DNA of 64,000 nt from Chimonanthus salicifolius (GCA_013350335.1 CM023535.1:25512617-25576616); one strand, 5' to 3'. Positions 31,470 to 43,790 are shown, numbered from the stretch's first letter. Notes: generated by a model not told the origin, from the letters alone. Made by a program: numbers and translations.

Positions 31470-33097
31470 TCTTGTTTAAACAAAAATAGACAGAATCATT
31501 TTAGAGAAGAGTAAGTGAGGACTGAGACTTCTGGGGCTTAAACACTGCCAATTTAGTTTTAAAAAGATTACCTTGTCTTGACGATTTGATGTAAAAAGAG
31601 TCACATTTACATCATTAATACTTAGGTAGAGATCTTTCTATTATACTTTTTCGAAAAGATTTTTAGATTTATACTTGGAAACCCTTGTACATAGCCATAT
31701 TAAGTTTAGCCTGAAAATGAAAAATATTCACGAGTCGAGTGATCAGTAGAGGAATACCAGTGGAGACTTAACCTAGTGAGCTTTAGAGTCATTCTTTTCT
31801 TCTGAGGGGTATAAGTCAATTTCATTTTCTTTGGTAGTTTGTTTATCTCATTATTCTTCATAATGGTCATATTACTGAGAACGACATCAAAATTGAGTTA
31901 GTGTGCCTGAAATTTTTCCAAATTTATTTGAAAGAACGTAATCATCTTATGAAAGCTTAAGATGAGATATATGCCATTTTTGGATCGTTTGAACCAAAAA
32001 GCCTACCTATATTTGGTCATTTATCTTGATAGTTTCCCAGTTGAGCCTTTAAAGTAGTATGTTTTATTGACCAGCCATGTTTACCATACCCAACTCCAGT
32101 TCAGGAGTATGGGCCAATTGGAAATATCCATGACCTATTCATAGAAAAGGTTAGAGATGATAATATGGGGTGGTACTCTTAAAACAAGGGCACAAGAAAA
32201 GAAAAAGAAGAAAATAACATCTAAAGAAGGGAACATCCAGATACCAAAGAAGGATCCCCCTGAAAAAAGAAAATACAAAAAGAAGAAAAATAATACTTTG
32301 AATAGTGCTGAAAGAAAATTAGAGGAAAAATATCTCATTCAACATCTTGAAGATCTCTAGCCTTTCTATTCAGAGTATTTAGAGCTTCTACCATTCTTCG
32401 ATATTAACCCGGTCCTAAGCCACGTTTCGTCCTAATAGGAAGTCCTATTGATCTTAGGTCTAAATAGTGTATTTCATGTGGAGAGTAAATGAGGAAAAAT
32501 GATGGTATTTGACTTAACGTTCTCAAGAAAGTGGCACCTATTCATGAGATCATTCATTTTATTTGATATGAATCGTCTTTGATAATACATATGTGAGATA
32601 TTTTGACTTGCATACATGAATTCTGCTCACATATACTTTGAGTGAAAATGAATCCAAACCTCTGAGTATTAATTTTTCTGAGAGATATATCCAGTGAGGT
32701 TTGTAGTCAAAGTGCATTTTCCAATGGTGTGAACAAAACTTGGGTCTATTTGGAAAATGAAGTTTATCTTAATATTGGCTAAAACACACACTACACTCCA
32801 GGTATAAGCCTTGTAAAATGAAATTTAGAGTTGTATGATGTTTACACCTCTTATCTATATATTCTTATTAAAGATGTTGATATTTGTGGGTATTATCACT
32901 GAAAGCCCTCACGAGACTATAACTCCTCCACTAATGGTGAGCTAGCGGTTTAAAGGCTTGTTGCATATGCTAAATGCAATCGAGAGAACCAACAAAAGTG
33001 GTGTAGTTTAGGATTACATTAGGTTTAGTGTAGGATTTGTGTGCTTTAAAAAAAAAAATTAGTCATTTTAGGAAGTTTTACTTGAGGACTAGCAAAA
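31470..33097 (+). other. Athila-2 3' non-coding region
   Basis: Colinear with Athila-1 (1122-2626, minus) and Athila-3 (56,662-58,227). Conserved blocks: tgactc... duplicated ORF end at 31,480-31,620; actgagaacgacatcaaaatt at about 31,875; ggtcctaagccacgtttcgt at about 32,410; agccctcacgagactataac at about 32,903. 32,200-32,300 is A-rich. No convincing gene. Confidence 0.72.
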
Positions 33098-33115
33098 TTT
33101 GAGTTTGGAGGTATT
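33098..33115 (+). other. Athila-2 terminal polypurine tract
   Basis: TTTGAGTTTGGAGGTATT immediately before the LTR start at 33116. Confidence 0.75.
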
Positions 33116-35785
33116 TATTGAGCACTAAAATATTACATTTTTACCCCTGATTATTGGACTAGTTAGCCTTGATTTTGTATATATCACATGCATTTAATGT
33201 CATTTTCTACTTTTGTAGATAAAAATTGAAAGTTTAGGAAAATCATCTCAAAATAGTGGATAATTGCAAGTTTGGTGCTTAATTTGGAAGACCTAGAATT
33301 ATTATTATTAATTTCACTCCACTTTTAGGGTTTTCATGTAAATTGGTTATTCTAGATCCAGCTATGAGAGTTTACATTAAACCAATATTTTAGATTTTAC
33401 AGTGGTGATGTTAATTATTTAATTTTGGGAGAGAAAACATGCAATTCAAAAGACAAAGGCTGAAATTCAAGATTGATGGGTCAGAGATCCACTCCAATTG
33501 GGCCAAGCTAAGCTCCACAAGCTATTATTGAGCCAGGCCACAAGCAGTCCATGCGCATATCACAAATGGGCCAAGCCAATGTGCACTTCAAAGTCCAAAG
33601 GCCCAAGTCCTCAAGCTCAAGTACAAAGTCCACTGGAGGCCCATGTGCTCATTTATAGATCCAAAACCCAAGTTCATAACCCAGTCACACGCCGAAGCCT
33701 TGTCCATTTCCTTATCAATCCATACCATCCAATCTCGTCTCCATACAATGTTAACCACTCATTTTCATCCCATAATCCAAAACATTCATCTCATGCATCA
33801 AAATTAGGTCAAGCCTAGAGCCACCTATCAAATCCAACCCATACATTCATGACATTAGATCTAGGCCATCCAACATATCCATCATCTAGATTAACCTTAG
33901 GATCATGACAATCCATGCATCATCTCATCATCCATCCATTTAGATCATCAATTTATTATTAAAGCCATTAGATTTAGAACATTCAATCATAGCCATTCAT
34001 GAATAAAACCCTAAATCTAGTGCACAACCCTAGAATTTAGGACACCATGCGCATATCCCCATTGCATCACATGAAAATCCCAATTCCACAAGCCTCCATG
34101 CGCATGTAATCCCTAAGTTTCCCCTGCAATCCATCCACCTCATGTACACATCACCTAAGATCCTAGGTTTTCTCCCAATCCAATCCAAAAATAATCCACA
34201 CGATTTTAGCACTAAAATTCCACCATTCACTTAGACAAAACCCATCTAGATACACTCCTAAAATCACTAAACACCTCATCATCTTAATCATCCACACTCC
34301 ACACGATTTTACCATATCTTGTCCACCTAAATTCGAAATCCTATGTAGTCAACCCTCCACATCATCTACTCCATCTCACCCATTCATTCACTCCAATTTT
34401 AGATCTCAACCATTCATGCATTGCATTGCATTGCATTTAAAATCCTAACACATGTAAAATTCGACAATGACCTACCTTTTCTCCTAAATCCCAAAATTCT
34501 CTCATCCTTTGCTTAACCACCAAGCCAACCTCAGTCCCAAGCAATCCAAATTCGTTTATGTCGTATAAACCTTAACTTTTTCACTTCAAATCCCAGCCAT
34601 TCACCTTAAAGTGAGATCCAATCTTAGCCCTCCATTCACAACTTAAACCAGATTAAATCCTAACCATGCATTCATTCCTGGAGCCTATAAATAGAGTACT
34701 AGGCACAACATGAAATTCGAATTTGACCAGGAGCTCAAGAGGACCAAAAGCTGGAGAGAAAAAGGCAAGAAGACAGAAGCCCCACTCTAATTTTACAAGT
34801 GAGAGTTGTAAATTTTTATATTTTATTCTTTCTTGTACTTAATTTTATGATTGCATGAACTGAATTCTTCCATAAAATAAATACAAAGCATTCTTTTAGA
34901 ACCCTGAAACATCCAATTTTTTAATCTGTTTGATGATTGTTTAGATTTGATTTTAAAGTTTGTATTATTTATTTAATTAATTGGACATGAAATAGTTAGA
35001 GCTTAGGTTGTAAATATCGAATCTAAGTTATTAAAGTCTGATTATTAAATTGAAGTTTATAAATTCTTAACTTTGACGATGGACATGAAGTGATATTTGG
35101 ATTTTATGCGAATTTCAGATCTAAGTTTTGAATTTGTTTATATATTTTTTGGATGATGAGCGATCTATTCCAATAACCAACCTTTCAATTATGTATTTAT
35201 TTATTCTGTCATTTACTTTATTTGTCAATTTATTTCCTATCTTTAATTACATTAGTCACTCTGTATGTATGTTTTATAAAAATTGTTCAATTTATGTTTT
35301 TATTTTAAATCATGTTTGTTTCTTTTTTTATTCTTTAATTCATTGTATCCAAACTCTCTCTCTCTCTGTCTCAAAATTCTTTTAACTAAGGTTGGAGATT
35401 TGTTATTTGGACTTTAATACATGAGATTTTAAATTTCTGTTAAGATTAACATTTTGGTTCACTAATTTAAATACAAAAGGATATAGATTTGGTTCTTAAT
35501 ATTAAAACATCTTATTTTGTTAATTTTACATATTAGAAACAAATTGGAATGGATAATATTTTGATTTTAGATCTAAGATTTATTAAAATCTAAGCGTTAA
35601 GAGTTCTTTGATTTACACAATTGATTTCTATTTTCTTGATAATATATCTTTTTGAAGGGATGCTGATTTAATTTTAGTGCATATATTTTGTGATTTTCTG
35701 TTGGGTTCGACCTCGCACTCTAACTTCTATATTATAAATGGTTCGTACGCTTGCGAGTTATAAATGTAAAATTTGCACAGCAGCA
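33116..35785 (+). repeat. Athila-2 3' LTR (2670 bp)
   Basis: Starts TATTGAGCAC (ancestral TGTTGAGCAC as in the solo LTR at 51497) and ends CACAGCAGCA. Contains a G-poor, CCAT/CATC-rich block (33,700-34,650), TATAAATA at 34686-34693 and an AATAAA at about 34,876. It ends in the ggttcgtacgcttgcgag block common to all Athila-like LTRs here. Matches the solo LTR 51497-54893 apart from the foldback insertion. Confidence 0.9.
34686..34693 (+). promoter_or_regulatory. Candidate TATA box of Athila-2 LTR
   Basis: TATAAATA in gagcctataaatagag, conserved in the solo LTR at 53037-53044 (agcctataaataccc). Confidence 0.5.
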
Positions 35786-36608
35786 ATCGTGTACTGCCGA
35801 TCGGTCATCCATTTTTGAATTACTTTTCACCAACCTGACCGTTGAACATTTAATGCACAAACACGGTAACCTGTGATTGATCGCACCGCAAGAATGATGG
35901 TTTGTGTATCCTAACGACTAATCCCAGGTTGGCGAATGTATCGCCCTGAGAGTAACCTATTTTAACAGTGGTCAGTCCTATCCAGACTCAGGACGACTAA
36001 TCGTGATGCCGATGTGTTCCAGCCTTGTACACACGATCAATCGCATACCTGATTGATCGTATGTGATCAACATTTCTAGGCCATGTTTAAGTTCAGCCTA
36101 TGTCCTGTCTCAGCGATAGATCACCTACACGATTGAATTGTCAAGGTACCAGATGATCGATCGTGGCCACAATTGTATCGTCCTGAGACCACTTGTGTTT
36201 AACAGTCCAGTTAAACCAGAACCTTTGATTTTCTCCATGACTGATCACAAAGCCACGATTTGTCATATGCTGTCACTGGTAAATGATCGTCGACACGATG
36301 TGTCGTCTTGATAGTGAATTCATATTTCCAATTTAGGTTCCAATTTGGTGTTAAACACAAGTAAGGCTTGATTATTTATCCCAATGTGATCTCTAAGCCT
36401 AGGCAAGGTCAGCCTAAGGTATGGGTTCCAACTAAGGTCGTCTACGGTCACTTACCATCTATGATTGTCATACATTGTTGATCAGTTGAGTCATCAAACT
36501 TCAACCAACACTTGAGATCTTGAGCCTTGAGCTTCTCTCTTCAAGGCAATACTTCACCTAAGTCACGAACTTGACAAATAGGTGACTTGGTAAGCCAGGG
36601 AACTAACA
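35786..36608 (-). repeat. copia-C 3' LTR, truncated by Athila-2
   Basis: Corresponds to 42611-43429 of the complete LTR. Begins atcgtgtactgccgatcgg directly after the Athila-2 LTR and ends aactaaca. Confidence 0.88.
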
Positions 36609-36620
36609 ATATCCCCCTTT
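36609..36620 (-). other. copia-C polypurine tract
   Basis: Minus strand AAAGGGGGATAT followed by TGTTAGTTCCC, the LTR start. Confidence 0.8.
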
Positions 36621-37329
36621 GTCAATTCGTGACAAAACCTAGACGCTACACATTACAGACTCAAAGAATTTTCCCTCATACCTAATTATACATCATTTAA
36701 ATCAATACATATACAAATTACAAATTACATTCAAATGACGTAATGGACTCTAGTCTTGCATCAATTCTTGCTCAGCTTACTCTATTTTCAAAACACATGT
36801 AAACACAAGCAAGCTACCAAAGACTAGAAAATCATCAGTGATGTTAGTCCACACATAATACATGTATCCATGGACCTAACATACATCCACATTCATACAC
36901 ACTCATTCACACTCCTGCATACTTTGAATGAACATTTTCAAATGTTTCTCCCCAATACTCCAAGCTATACCAAGCTTGCAATTTCTCCACCAAACTAATC
37001 CAAACTTGCAATTTCTCCATTTAACTCCCCCATAAGCCTTTAGCTTCTACTAAATTCTCCCCCATGTTTTTCACCATGACGTGCTATTCAAACCATTCAT
37101 GCATCAATATTGAAAAATAAATCATTTAATACACATGAACATCATAAGATACACATCATGGCAACAAGGAGAGATATAAAACATCATAAACATGTAAACC
37201 AAAACATTGCATTGATACAAATATACCATTCCATGCAACAAAAAGATTTGCACCATGGGTGCATAAGGTATACAACAACATATAGTTTTTCAAAAATACA
37301 CATCAAAACATGAAAAACTATCCTAAACT
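36621..37329 (-). other. copia-C 3' interior
   Basis: AT-rich, no supported gene. Many cat/aca words on the plus strand. Corresponds to the copia-B stretch before its polypurine tract. Confidence 0.5.
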
Positions 37330-38979
37330 ACACCAGCTGGGGGAGGAGGTGGAGTAAGAGATTGACGACGGGGGACAATGTCATCTCTTCTGCAGGACAT
37401 GGCTGAGAGGAAGCTCTGAAGGGTCTCCTTCACAATGTTGGCTAAGGCTTCAAACTTTCCTTCCAATTTGGCTTCCAAAGCATTGTGTCTTGCAATCTAC
37501 CTGTCTTCGAGAGCCTTAAGACAATCCTCAAAGAACCTTCGACTAGCTGGGTTGAACTCTGGTACTTTATCGTCTTCTTTTGCTGCTTCTTCTGCTTGCA
37601 TTGCAGGAACTGAGGTGGAGGAGGAGTCTTTAGTAGCAGGCTTGGAGGATCATGTGCCAAGTATTTGATCATACAAGTCCTTCCCAAGGGCCTTCCGAAC
37701 AGGTGTGGCGTTGATTGGCCGGACAGACTTGGGCACATCTCCATTGGAGGGCTGCACTCCAAAGTTCAGGGCTATCCTATACATGAGGTAGCAGAAGGGA
37801 GGATGACTCGTCATGGAACAGTTGATGTATTTGATGATTGTCTTGCACATGAGTATAGCCAAGAAAAACTTATTCCTTGTCACTGCTACATACATGTGGA
37901 CCAACATAAGCTGGTTTAGGTCTCCTCGATTTCCATGTCAAGGGTAGATATTCGAGCAGAATAACAAATGCAACACCCATATTCTGGAAGCATATCGGCT
38001 TTCATGAGCTAAATCTTCTTTCTCCATTCAACTCGCTTCCCTTTTCCACAGAATTTATTCACCTATTTCTATTTGTCTTTCTCCTTTGTCTCAAAATTTT
38101 CATGGACTTTGGGTAGGTATTCTTTCTTGACAATGGGAATCCCAAGCAACTCAAAAACCAATAGGGGACCAACCTCTACAGGCTCAAAATTTATAAAGTA
38201 GAGCCAAAACCAATTCATCTTCTCTTGATGGGGTTGGATTGAGCAGAACATCCTCTTGGCCATTCGAGGGTAAATTTTCTAGCCCCACTTGAGAATGTTC
38301 AACCATCCTGCCTTCTTGATGTGTTTAAGGACTCCAAATTTTTCAAAAATTTTAGGGTCTACAGTCCTTTCTATGTTGAGTTCTTCAAAAGATGGGTATG
38401 GTTTGAGAGGCATAAGAAGAGGAGCATCATAATCCGTTTCTTCTTCCTTTACTTCTTCATATTCTTCTCTAACCACTTGATCATCTTCTTATTCTTTTTC
38501 TTTCTCATCCTCATTTTGATCATCTTCATGACCTACTATCTCATTTTCATCTCCTCCTTGATCTTCTCCCTCATGTTCATCTCCTCCTTGATCATCTCCC
38601 TCATTTTGATCTCCATCTCCTCCTACATTTTCTTCCTCTTCTTCTTCACTAGACTCTTTTTGGGGTGGAATAGGAGAGGTAGGTTCCCTAATGACAATGT
38701 CATGTCTGGATTTCCTATGTTAAAGCTTAGGAGGTCTCTCGGTAGAAGGTCTATTGTCGTGGACTTGAATCGATTTCGCGAACCACTCGGACTTCGAGAG
38801 GAGGGAGTGTCCTCAAGAGTAAGTAGGGTGGGCCTTGTATCCCTTGAAATCTCTTTCCTTTTCCGGTTCCTAGGCCTCTTGGGAGGAGGAGAGGATGTAA
38901 TAGGGTCTTCCTCATTCATTGGGGTCTTATAGTTGTCAAGCATTTTAGTTCTTGCCATTTGCTTTGATTTCCCCAACAC
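37330..38979 (-). pseudogene. copia-C second ORF, resembles a plant transposon-associated domain protein
   Basis: Seen on the minus strand, in several frames: MLGKSKQMARTKMLDNYKTP start; basic SPPPKRPRNRKRK (residues 31-42, possible nuclear signal); a Glu/Asp/Gly-rich repeat region (GGDEHEGEDQ-like, about 38,470-38,650); then PSFEELN, KIFEKFGVLKHIKKAGWLNI, a stop, MAKRMFCSIQPHQEKMNWFW, FEPVEVGPLLVFELLGIPI. After further damage come MTSHPPFCYLMYRIALNFGV and a Pro-rich end (PPPPPAGVV) at about 37,330. Inferred: the GW...AK-FF...LLGIP pattern is like the domain called putative plant transposon protein, common in plant repeats. It occupies the place of pol. Its function is unknown; at least four lesions make it inactive. 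Confidence 0.65.
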
Positions 38980-39714
38980 CTTTATGTGGTAAAAAATAAA
39001 TGGGAGAGGATAGAGACTTACTTGAACTAAGAAAAATACTCAAATATGTGAGGTAAGTGATCTCTGAAGATAAGGGAACCGTTTCTCTGGCTTATTCTGG
39101 TGAGAAATCAGTTGGAGGGACGACCGTGGGGAACTAGGTCATGACCTGTCGTCATTTTTCATAGAGGAAGGAAGAAGACGATCGAAAGAAATGAGAAAAT
39201 GGGTTGTGAAAATCGCAGCCAAGGTTTGAACTTAAACAACTGCTGCTCGACACGGACGATACAACATCTTGAGCGATCTGTCGTCCTGCCGATGCAAGTC
39301 ATCTGGAGATTGATCGCCATGACTGATATAGAATTTTTCTACCTAAGTCCTTTTCAACCTACGACCGATGCATCGTCTCTTGACGATTGATTGTTCTGCC
39401 GAAGCATCTCAAGTTGGCGATGTGTCACCATACCAGACACAGATTTTTCCCAAAAATTTGATTTTTGTTTTGAAAACATCTCACTTGTTTTTCAAGAGCA
39501 CACATGGTATACACAAATCATATATAGCACGATGAGCATTACATATAACATAAAATATCTAACACATTGAAACTGAAATATACCAGTTGAAAAGTGAATT
39601 TCCAAGGAATTATGGTTTTCCAAGAAAGACTAGTGCAATAGCCAGGAAATGCATAGTCTAAGCTTGTAGTCACTAATTTCTTATTTCATGTCATAGCACT
39701 TGGGCTATTTGAAC
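38980..39714 (-). other. copia-C spacer between gag and second ORF
   Basis: No gene. 39,240-39,440 holds words of the copia-C LTR type (cgatctgtcgtcctgccgatgc, gattgatcgcc, cgacgatt-like), although this stretch is not an LTR copy. Confidence 0.55.
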
Positions 39715-41737
39715 TCACTTGCCACTAAAGTTCAATTTGAATTGGTTTAAGGTATGAAAATGAATCTTAAACCAAAACAAAACATGATTAAATGGGAGTC
39801 TATCTCCTAGGTACCCAAATGGTTGAGGTTGGTCTCTCATACACATCCTTTGGGCATAAATTGGGGGTCCAAACATTGGATGCCTTAACTCCTTCAAGAC
39901 ATGGTCTAATTGTCTCAATAAGGAGTCTTGCCTTTTGTCCACCTTCCTTGGGGGTGCATGTCTTTTGACATTAGTTCTTGGTGGATACATTTTAGGCTTA
40001 ACATTTGGATTTGGTGGATGTCTTTAAACCTTAACATTTGGAGGGTGGTTAAGGGTCTTCTCTTGCAGGTGCCTCTTTCTAAGGTTACACTCCAACTTGT
40101 AGTGTCCAACCTTATGACAATAGAAACATTTCCCCTTGAGGTTTTTGGCACATTACCCTTAACAAAGACCAGTTGGTCCTTAGGTCCAATGGTTTCCAAG
40201 GAGGAATCAAGACCCGACCTATCGCCAAATTTCTTACCCGAGTTTAGAAGTCTATTTAATATTTATTCTCCTTGTGGTAAACTTGTCTTGGAACTTCTCT
40301 TTGTGTCTTTTAAGTTCCGTTAATTCATGAGTTAGTTTCCTAACTTCCACTTCAAGGTTACTTTTAATTTTCCATAGGTTTTTCAACATCTTTACAATGT
40401 ATTTTCATTTCATCTTGAAGGGCCTTCTCATTATCTTTTAACTTAATGATTCTTCATTAGAGGTTTTTAATTGAGAAGAGAGGAGAGTGTTCTCTCACTT
40501 TTTACATCTTTTAATTGGATAGATAATTTTCAATTTTCAAGTTTAGCATTATCAAGTTTTTTAACCAATTGTTCACTCTCAAGGTACAAGGCATTGAAAG
40601 ATGTTTGAAGATCATCATCCTCATCATCACTTTCAATATCCATTGTTTCAATTATGGGTGCTTCCTCATTTTCAAGAATGGAAGCAATGAAATCTTTGTG
40701 TGTTTCATTATTCACTTGAGTTTCCTTGTCTAAATCACTTTTCGATTCCAAGGTGTCCTCATAAGTGGTATTGATACCTTCTAAGGTTTCTCCGAAGGAC
40801 ATAAATTTAAGTAGCCTTTTCCCACCAAAATTGAAACATTCTTGTTCCTTGGCCTTCTTCTTATCTTTATCTTTATTAGGTTCACGTCGTTTAGGGAATT
40901 TTTCACTTGTTTCTCCCTTTTTAAATTTCCTCATTTTATTTAGCCTTTTGAAATTCTTTAAATATTTTTTAGCTAAGAGGGTCATTTCTTCACTTGGATC
41001 TTCTTCCACTTCCGATTATTTTTCTTTAATTGGAGTTAATTTTATGGAGATTTCAAGGCAATGGGTTTTTCCTTTGGTGGTTCAAGGTTCAACTCAATGG
41101 TTTGAAGAGAGGCAACCAAATCATCAACTTTCATTTGGGCCACATTTCAATACTCTTCAATTGCCACCTTTTTTATTTCAAACCTTTTGGCAAGATTTCT
41201 CAAGATCTTTGTGCACACTTTTTCATCGGGAAATCTATCACCGAGAGCCCACATAGAGTTGACAATGTCATTAACTTTAGAATAGAAGTCCATGAAAGTT
41301 TCTTCTTCTCTCATTTTGAAGGCATGAAATTGAGCTTCCAATATTTGGAACTTTGACTTCTTCACAATGGAGGTGCCTTCGTGGGTTCTCTCTAAATTTC
41401 CCATGCTTCATGTGCGGTCTCACACATCATGATTATCTTGTGTTCATTAGGTGAAAGTGCACAATTCAAAGCATTTAGTGCTCTACCATTTATAGTGCAC
41501 GAGGCCTTTTTCATTTGTACTCCATGCAGAGTAAGCATTTAGTACAATAGTCTTAGAACTAATGGTTGTATCCATTTTCTCTTCCACGGGATGTGTCCAA
41601 CCAGTACGCACATAATCCCATACGGATGCATCCATGGAGATAAAAAAAACTTTTCATCCTTGCTTTCCTAGAAGCATAATTCAATCCATCGAATTAAGGT
41701 GGTTTAGAGATGGCACTACTTTCTCCCATAGACATGG
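39715..41737 (-). pseudogene. copia-C gag
   Basis: Minus strand from ATG at about 41737 (MSMGESSAISK). Capsid region in broken frames, then RTHEGTSIVKKSKFQILEAQFHAFKMREEETFMDFYSKVNDIVNSMW and FPDEKVCTKILRNLAKRFE (open 41404-41147). A second open part (41009-40530) has a degenerate first knuckle (ECFNFGG), acidic ESDDEDDDLQTSFNALYLE and coiled-coil start. A second knuckle CFYCHKVGHYKLEC is readable at about 40,090-40,135, and a basic tail ends at 39715. Same domain order as copia-B gag, different mutations. Confidence 0.82.
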
Positions 41738-41786
41738 TTCTAGCACTTGGATCACTCAGACGGTTAAGTCTTTAAAATTAGCACGG

Positions 41787-41799
41787 GGCTCTAATACCA
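41787..41799 (-). other. copia-C primer-binding site (initiator tRNA-Met)
   Basis: Minus strand TGGTATTAGAGCC, one mismatch to the usual TGGTATCAGAGCC, two bases from the LTR end at 41802. Confidence 0.82.
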
Positions 41800-41801
41800 A
41801 T

Positions 41802-43429
41802 TGAAAGTTCCCTTGTGCTAGAATCACATTAACCCTAGAGGGGGGTGAATAGGATAATCACAAATTTTATGGCCTTTTACAAATTTCCTTGATTTATATG
41901 AAATGTATTGCAGAATTAAAACAATTATTCAAGTGTGTGATTTCCAAAGTGTGCAAGATTATAAACAATCACCTAAGCAAACACCAATGCACACGATTTA
42001 TAGTGGTTCGGTTAAACAACCTACATCCACTGTAGAGACTCACCCAACCTTAGGCCATCTCCAATTCACTAAGCGTTGGAATTACACCAACAGAATAGAA
42101 TATGACTTCCACATTCCCAATTGATTGGGGCTTTCACCCAATTCCTAACTCACTATTTTTTATAATGGTTCAAAGGAAAAACAATATCTTTAATCCACTT
42201 CACAATGATAAAATGATTTTTAAAGTAAAATCAAACTGAGAAGCACTTGCCTTTGAAGAACCTTGCAAGTGTAGATGTGCTTCTTGAATCACTCCCAATG
42301 TGAGCTTGTACAATCTCAACGATCCGCAGTGTAGAGCAACGACAATCCTTGGGGGGCTTCTAAAAAATTGAGGTCACAATTTCTATCCTAGAAGTGGGCA
42401 TAATCCTTCTCTCTTAATCTCAATCTAAGCCGATTGGATTTTTGAATGATTTTTCCAAAGAAATGCCAAGAGAGAATAAGCCAATTAATGCATTTTGTTC
42501 TTAAGAGTTTGGACTGGTAGATGAGGCTCTTTAATGCTCAATAGGTGTCCACAAACTCTCCAAACAGTGATCAATTTATAGGCAAACACAATCACTGAAA
42601 CACATGATTGATCATGTACTTGCGATCGATCATCCATGTTTGAATTACTTTTTACCAACCCGACCGTTGAGCATTGAATGCACAATAACGGCACAAAAAT
42701 GGTAACCTGCGATTAATCATGCCACACGACTGATTGTCCATTTATCCTGGCGACTGATTGTGGGTTGGCGAATGTATTGGCTTGAGACTAACCTGTTTTA
42801 ACAGTGGTAAGTCTTATCTAAACCCAGGGCGACTGATCGTGATGCTTTTGTGTTCCAACCCTGTACACACGATTGATTGCATACCTGATTGATCATATAT
42901 GATCAACATTTCTAGGCAATGTTTAACTTCAGCCTATGTCCTGTCTCAGCGATAGATCGCCTACACGATTGAATCGTCAAGGTACCAGATGATCGATCAT
43001 GGTCACGATTGTGTCGTCCTGAGACCACTTATGTTTACCAATCCAATCCAACCAGAACCTTCGATTTTCACCACGACTTATTGCAAAGCCACGATTGGTC
43101 GTATGCTGTCATTAGCTAATGATCGCCGACACAATGGGTCGTCCTGACAGTGAATTCATATTTCCATCTTAGGTTCTGATTTGGTGTTGAGCACAAGTTA
43201 GGCTTGATTATTTATCCCAATGTGATCTCTAAGCCTAGGCAAGGTCAGCCTAAGGTATGGGTTCCACTTAAGGTCATCTATGCCCACTTACCATTTGTGA
43301 TTGCCATACAATGTTGATCCGTTGAGTCATCAAACTTCAACCAACACTTGAGCTTCTCTCTTCAAGGCAATGCTTCACTTAAGTCACGAACTTGACAAAT
43401 AGGTGACTCAACAAGCCGGGGCACTAACA
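41802..43429 (-). repeat. copia-C 5' LTR (complete, 1628 bp)
   Basis: Element-sense TGTTAGTGCCCC...AACTTTCA. Carries a TATAAAT on the minus strand at 42574-42580. Upstream of it, between about 42,600 and 43,150, are many gatcgatc / cgattg-tcgt words, the counterpart of the cgaccc-tcggtg array in copia-A and copia-B. Confidence 0.9.
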
Positions 43430-43654
43430 GGTTGATCTCCTCCCTCAATCGAAACACCCATTTTATTCTTGATCAAAGTCGGCTCGTGAGAGAAGAACTC
43501 AGGATCGTATGGACAGATTTTGGCAACTTCCATTCTGAAAAGTCTAAGAGTTTCCTGGTTGGAAATGGTATGTGCAACTGAGACGGAAGCCAATGTGACC
43601 TTCGTATGTGTGGAGACACTCACACGTGGGACAGCATGCACACATGCTGCATCA
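43430..43654 (-). repeat. gypsy-G 3' LTR fragment
   Basis: Matches 46591-46815 (gatctcctccctaa-cgaaacaccc to tgctgcatca). To its right the minus strand has AAGGGGAGAC, the polypurine tract. Confidence 0.88.
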
Positions 43655-43790
43655 GTCTCCCCTTGTTGAAATTAACTCGTCCTCGTGTTCGTAACCAGGG
43701 ATGCACTATAAGGGCACAATTCTCTTTATTTTCGCATCCATTATTGAGAAGACACTGCAAAATGTCACTTTGGCTTTTCACACGCCACCT

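Larger units (their letters stand above)
24090..35785 (+). mobile_element. Athila-2: Athila-like Ty3/gypsy element lacking its 5' LTR
   Basis: Leader, gag, protease, RT, RNase H, integrase, extra ORF, conserved 3' region, polypurine tract and a 3' LTR follow in order on the plus strand, colinear with Athila-1. The left boundary is only approximate; no primer-binding site or 5' LTR is visible. The right end abuts a copia-C LTR fragment exactly where that LTR is interrupted, so Athila-2 inserted into copia-C (expected target duplication atcgt at 35786-35790, partner lost). Confidence 0.88.
35786..43429 (-). mobile_element. copia-C: non-autonomous Ty1/copia element with gag and a plant-transposon-like second ORF
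   Basis: On the minus strand: complete 5' LTR (41802-43429), Met-type primer-binding site, gag (41737-39715), spacer, second ORF (38979-37330), polypurine tract, and a 3' LTR cut short by Athila-2. I see no integrase, RT or RNase H motif. Same plan as copia-B. It sits inside the 3' LTR of gypsy-G; the base after its end starts the interrupted gypsy-G LTR (expected target duplication ggttg at 43430). Confidence 0.83.

Noticed and set aside
32135..32360. Lys-rich ORF and its Phe-rich reverse
   Set aside because: A-rich low-complexity stretch in the 3' non-coding region; not conserved as code in Athila-3.
33498..33818. 106-codon ORF in the Athila-2 LTR
   Set aside because: Lies in the G-poor U3 region, which rarely produces stops; not kept in the solo LTR copy.
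38321..38932. 203-codon plus-strand ORF with hydrophobic stretches
   Set aside because: It is the antisense of the acidic repeat region of the copia-C second ORF; runs of Glu/Asp codons read as Phe/Leu/Ile on the other strand.
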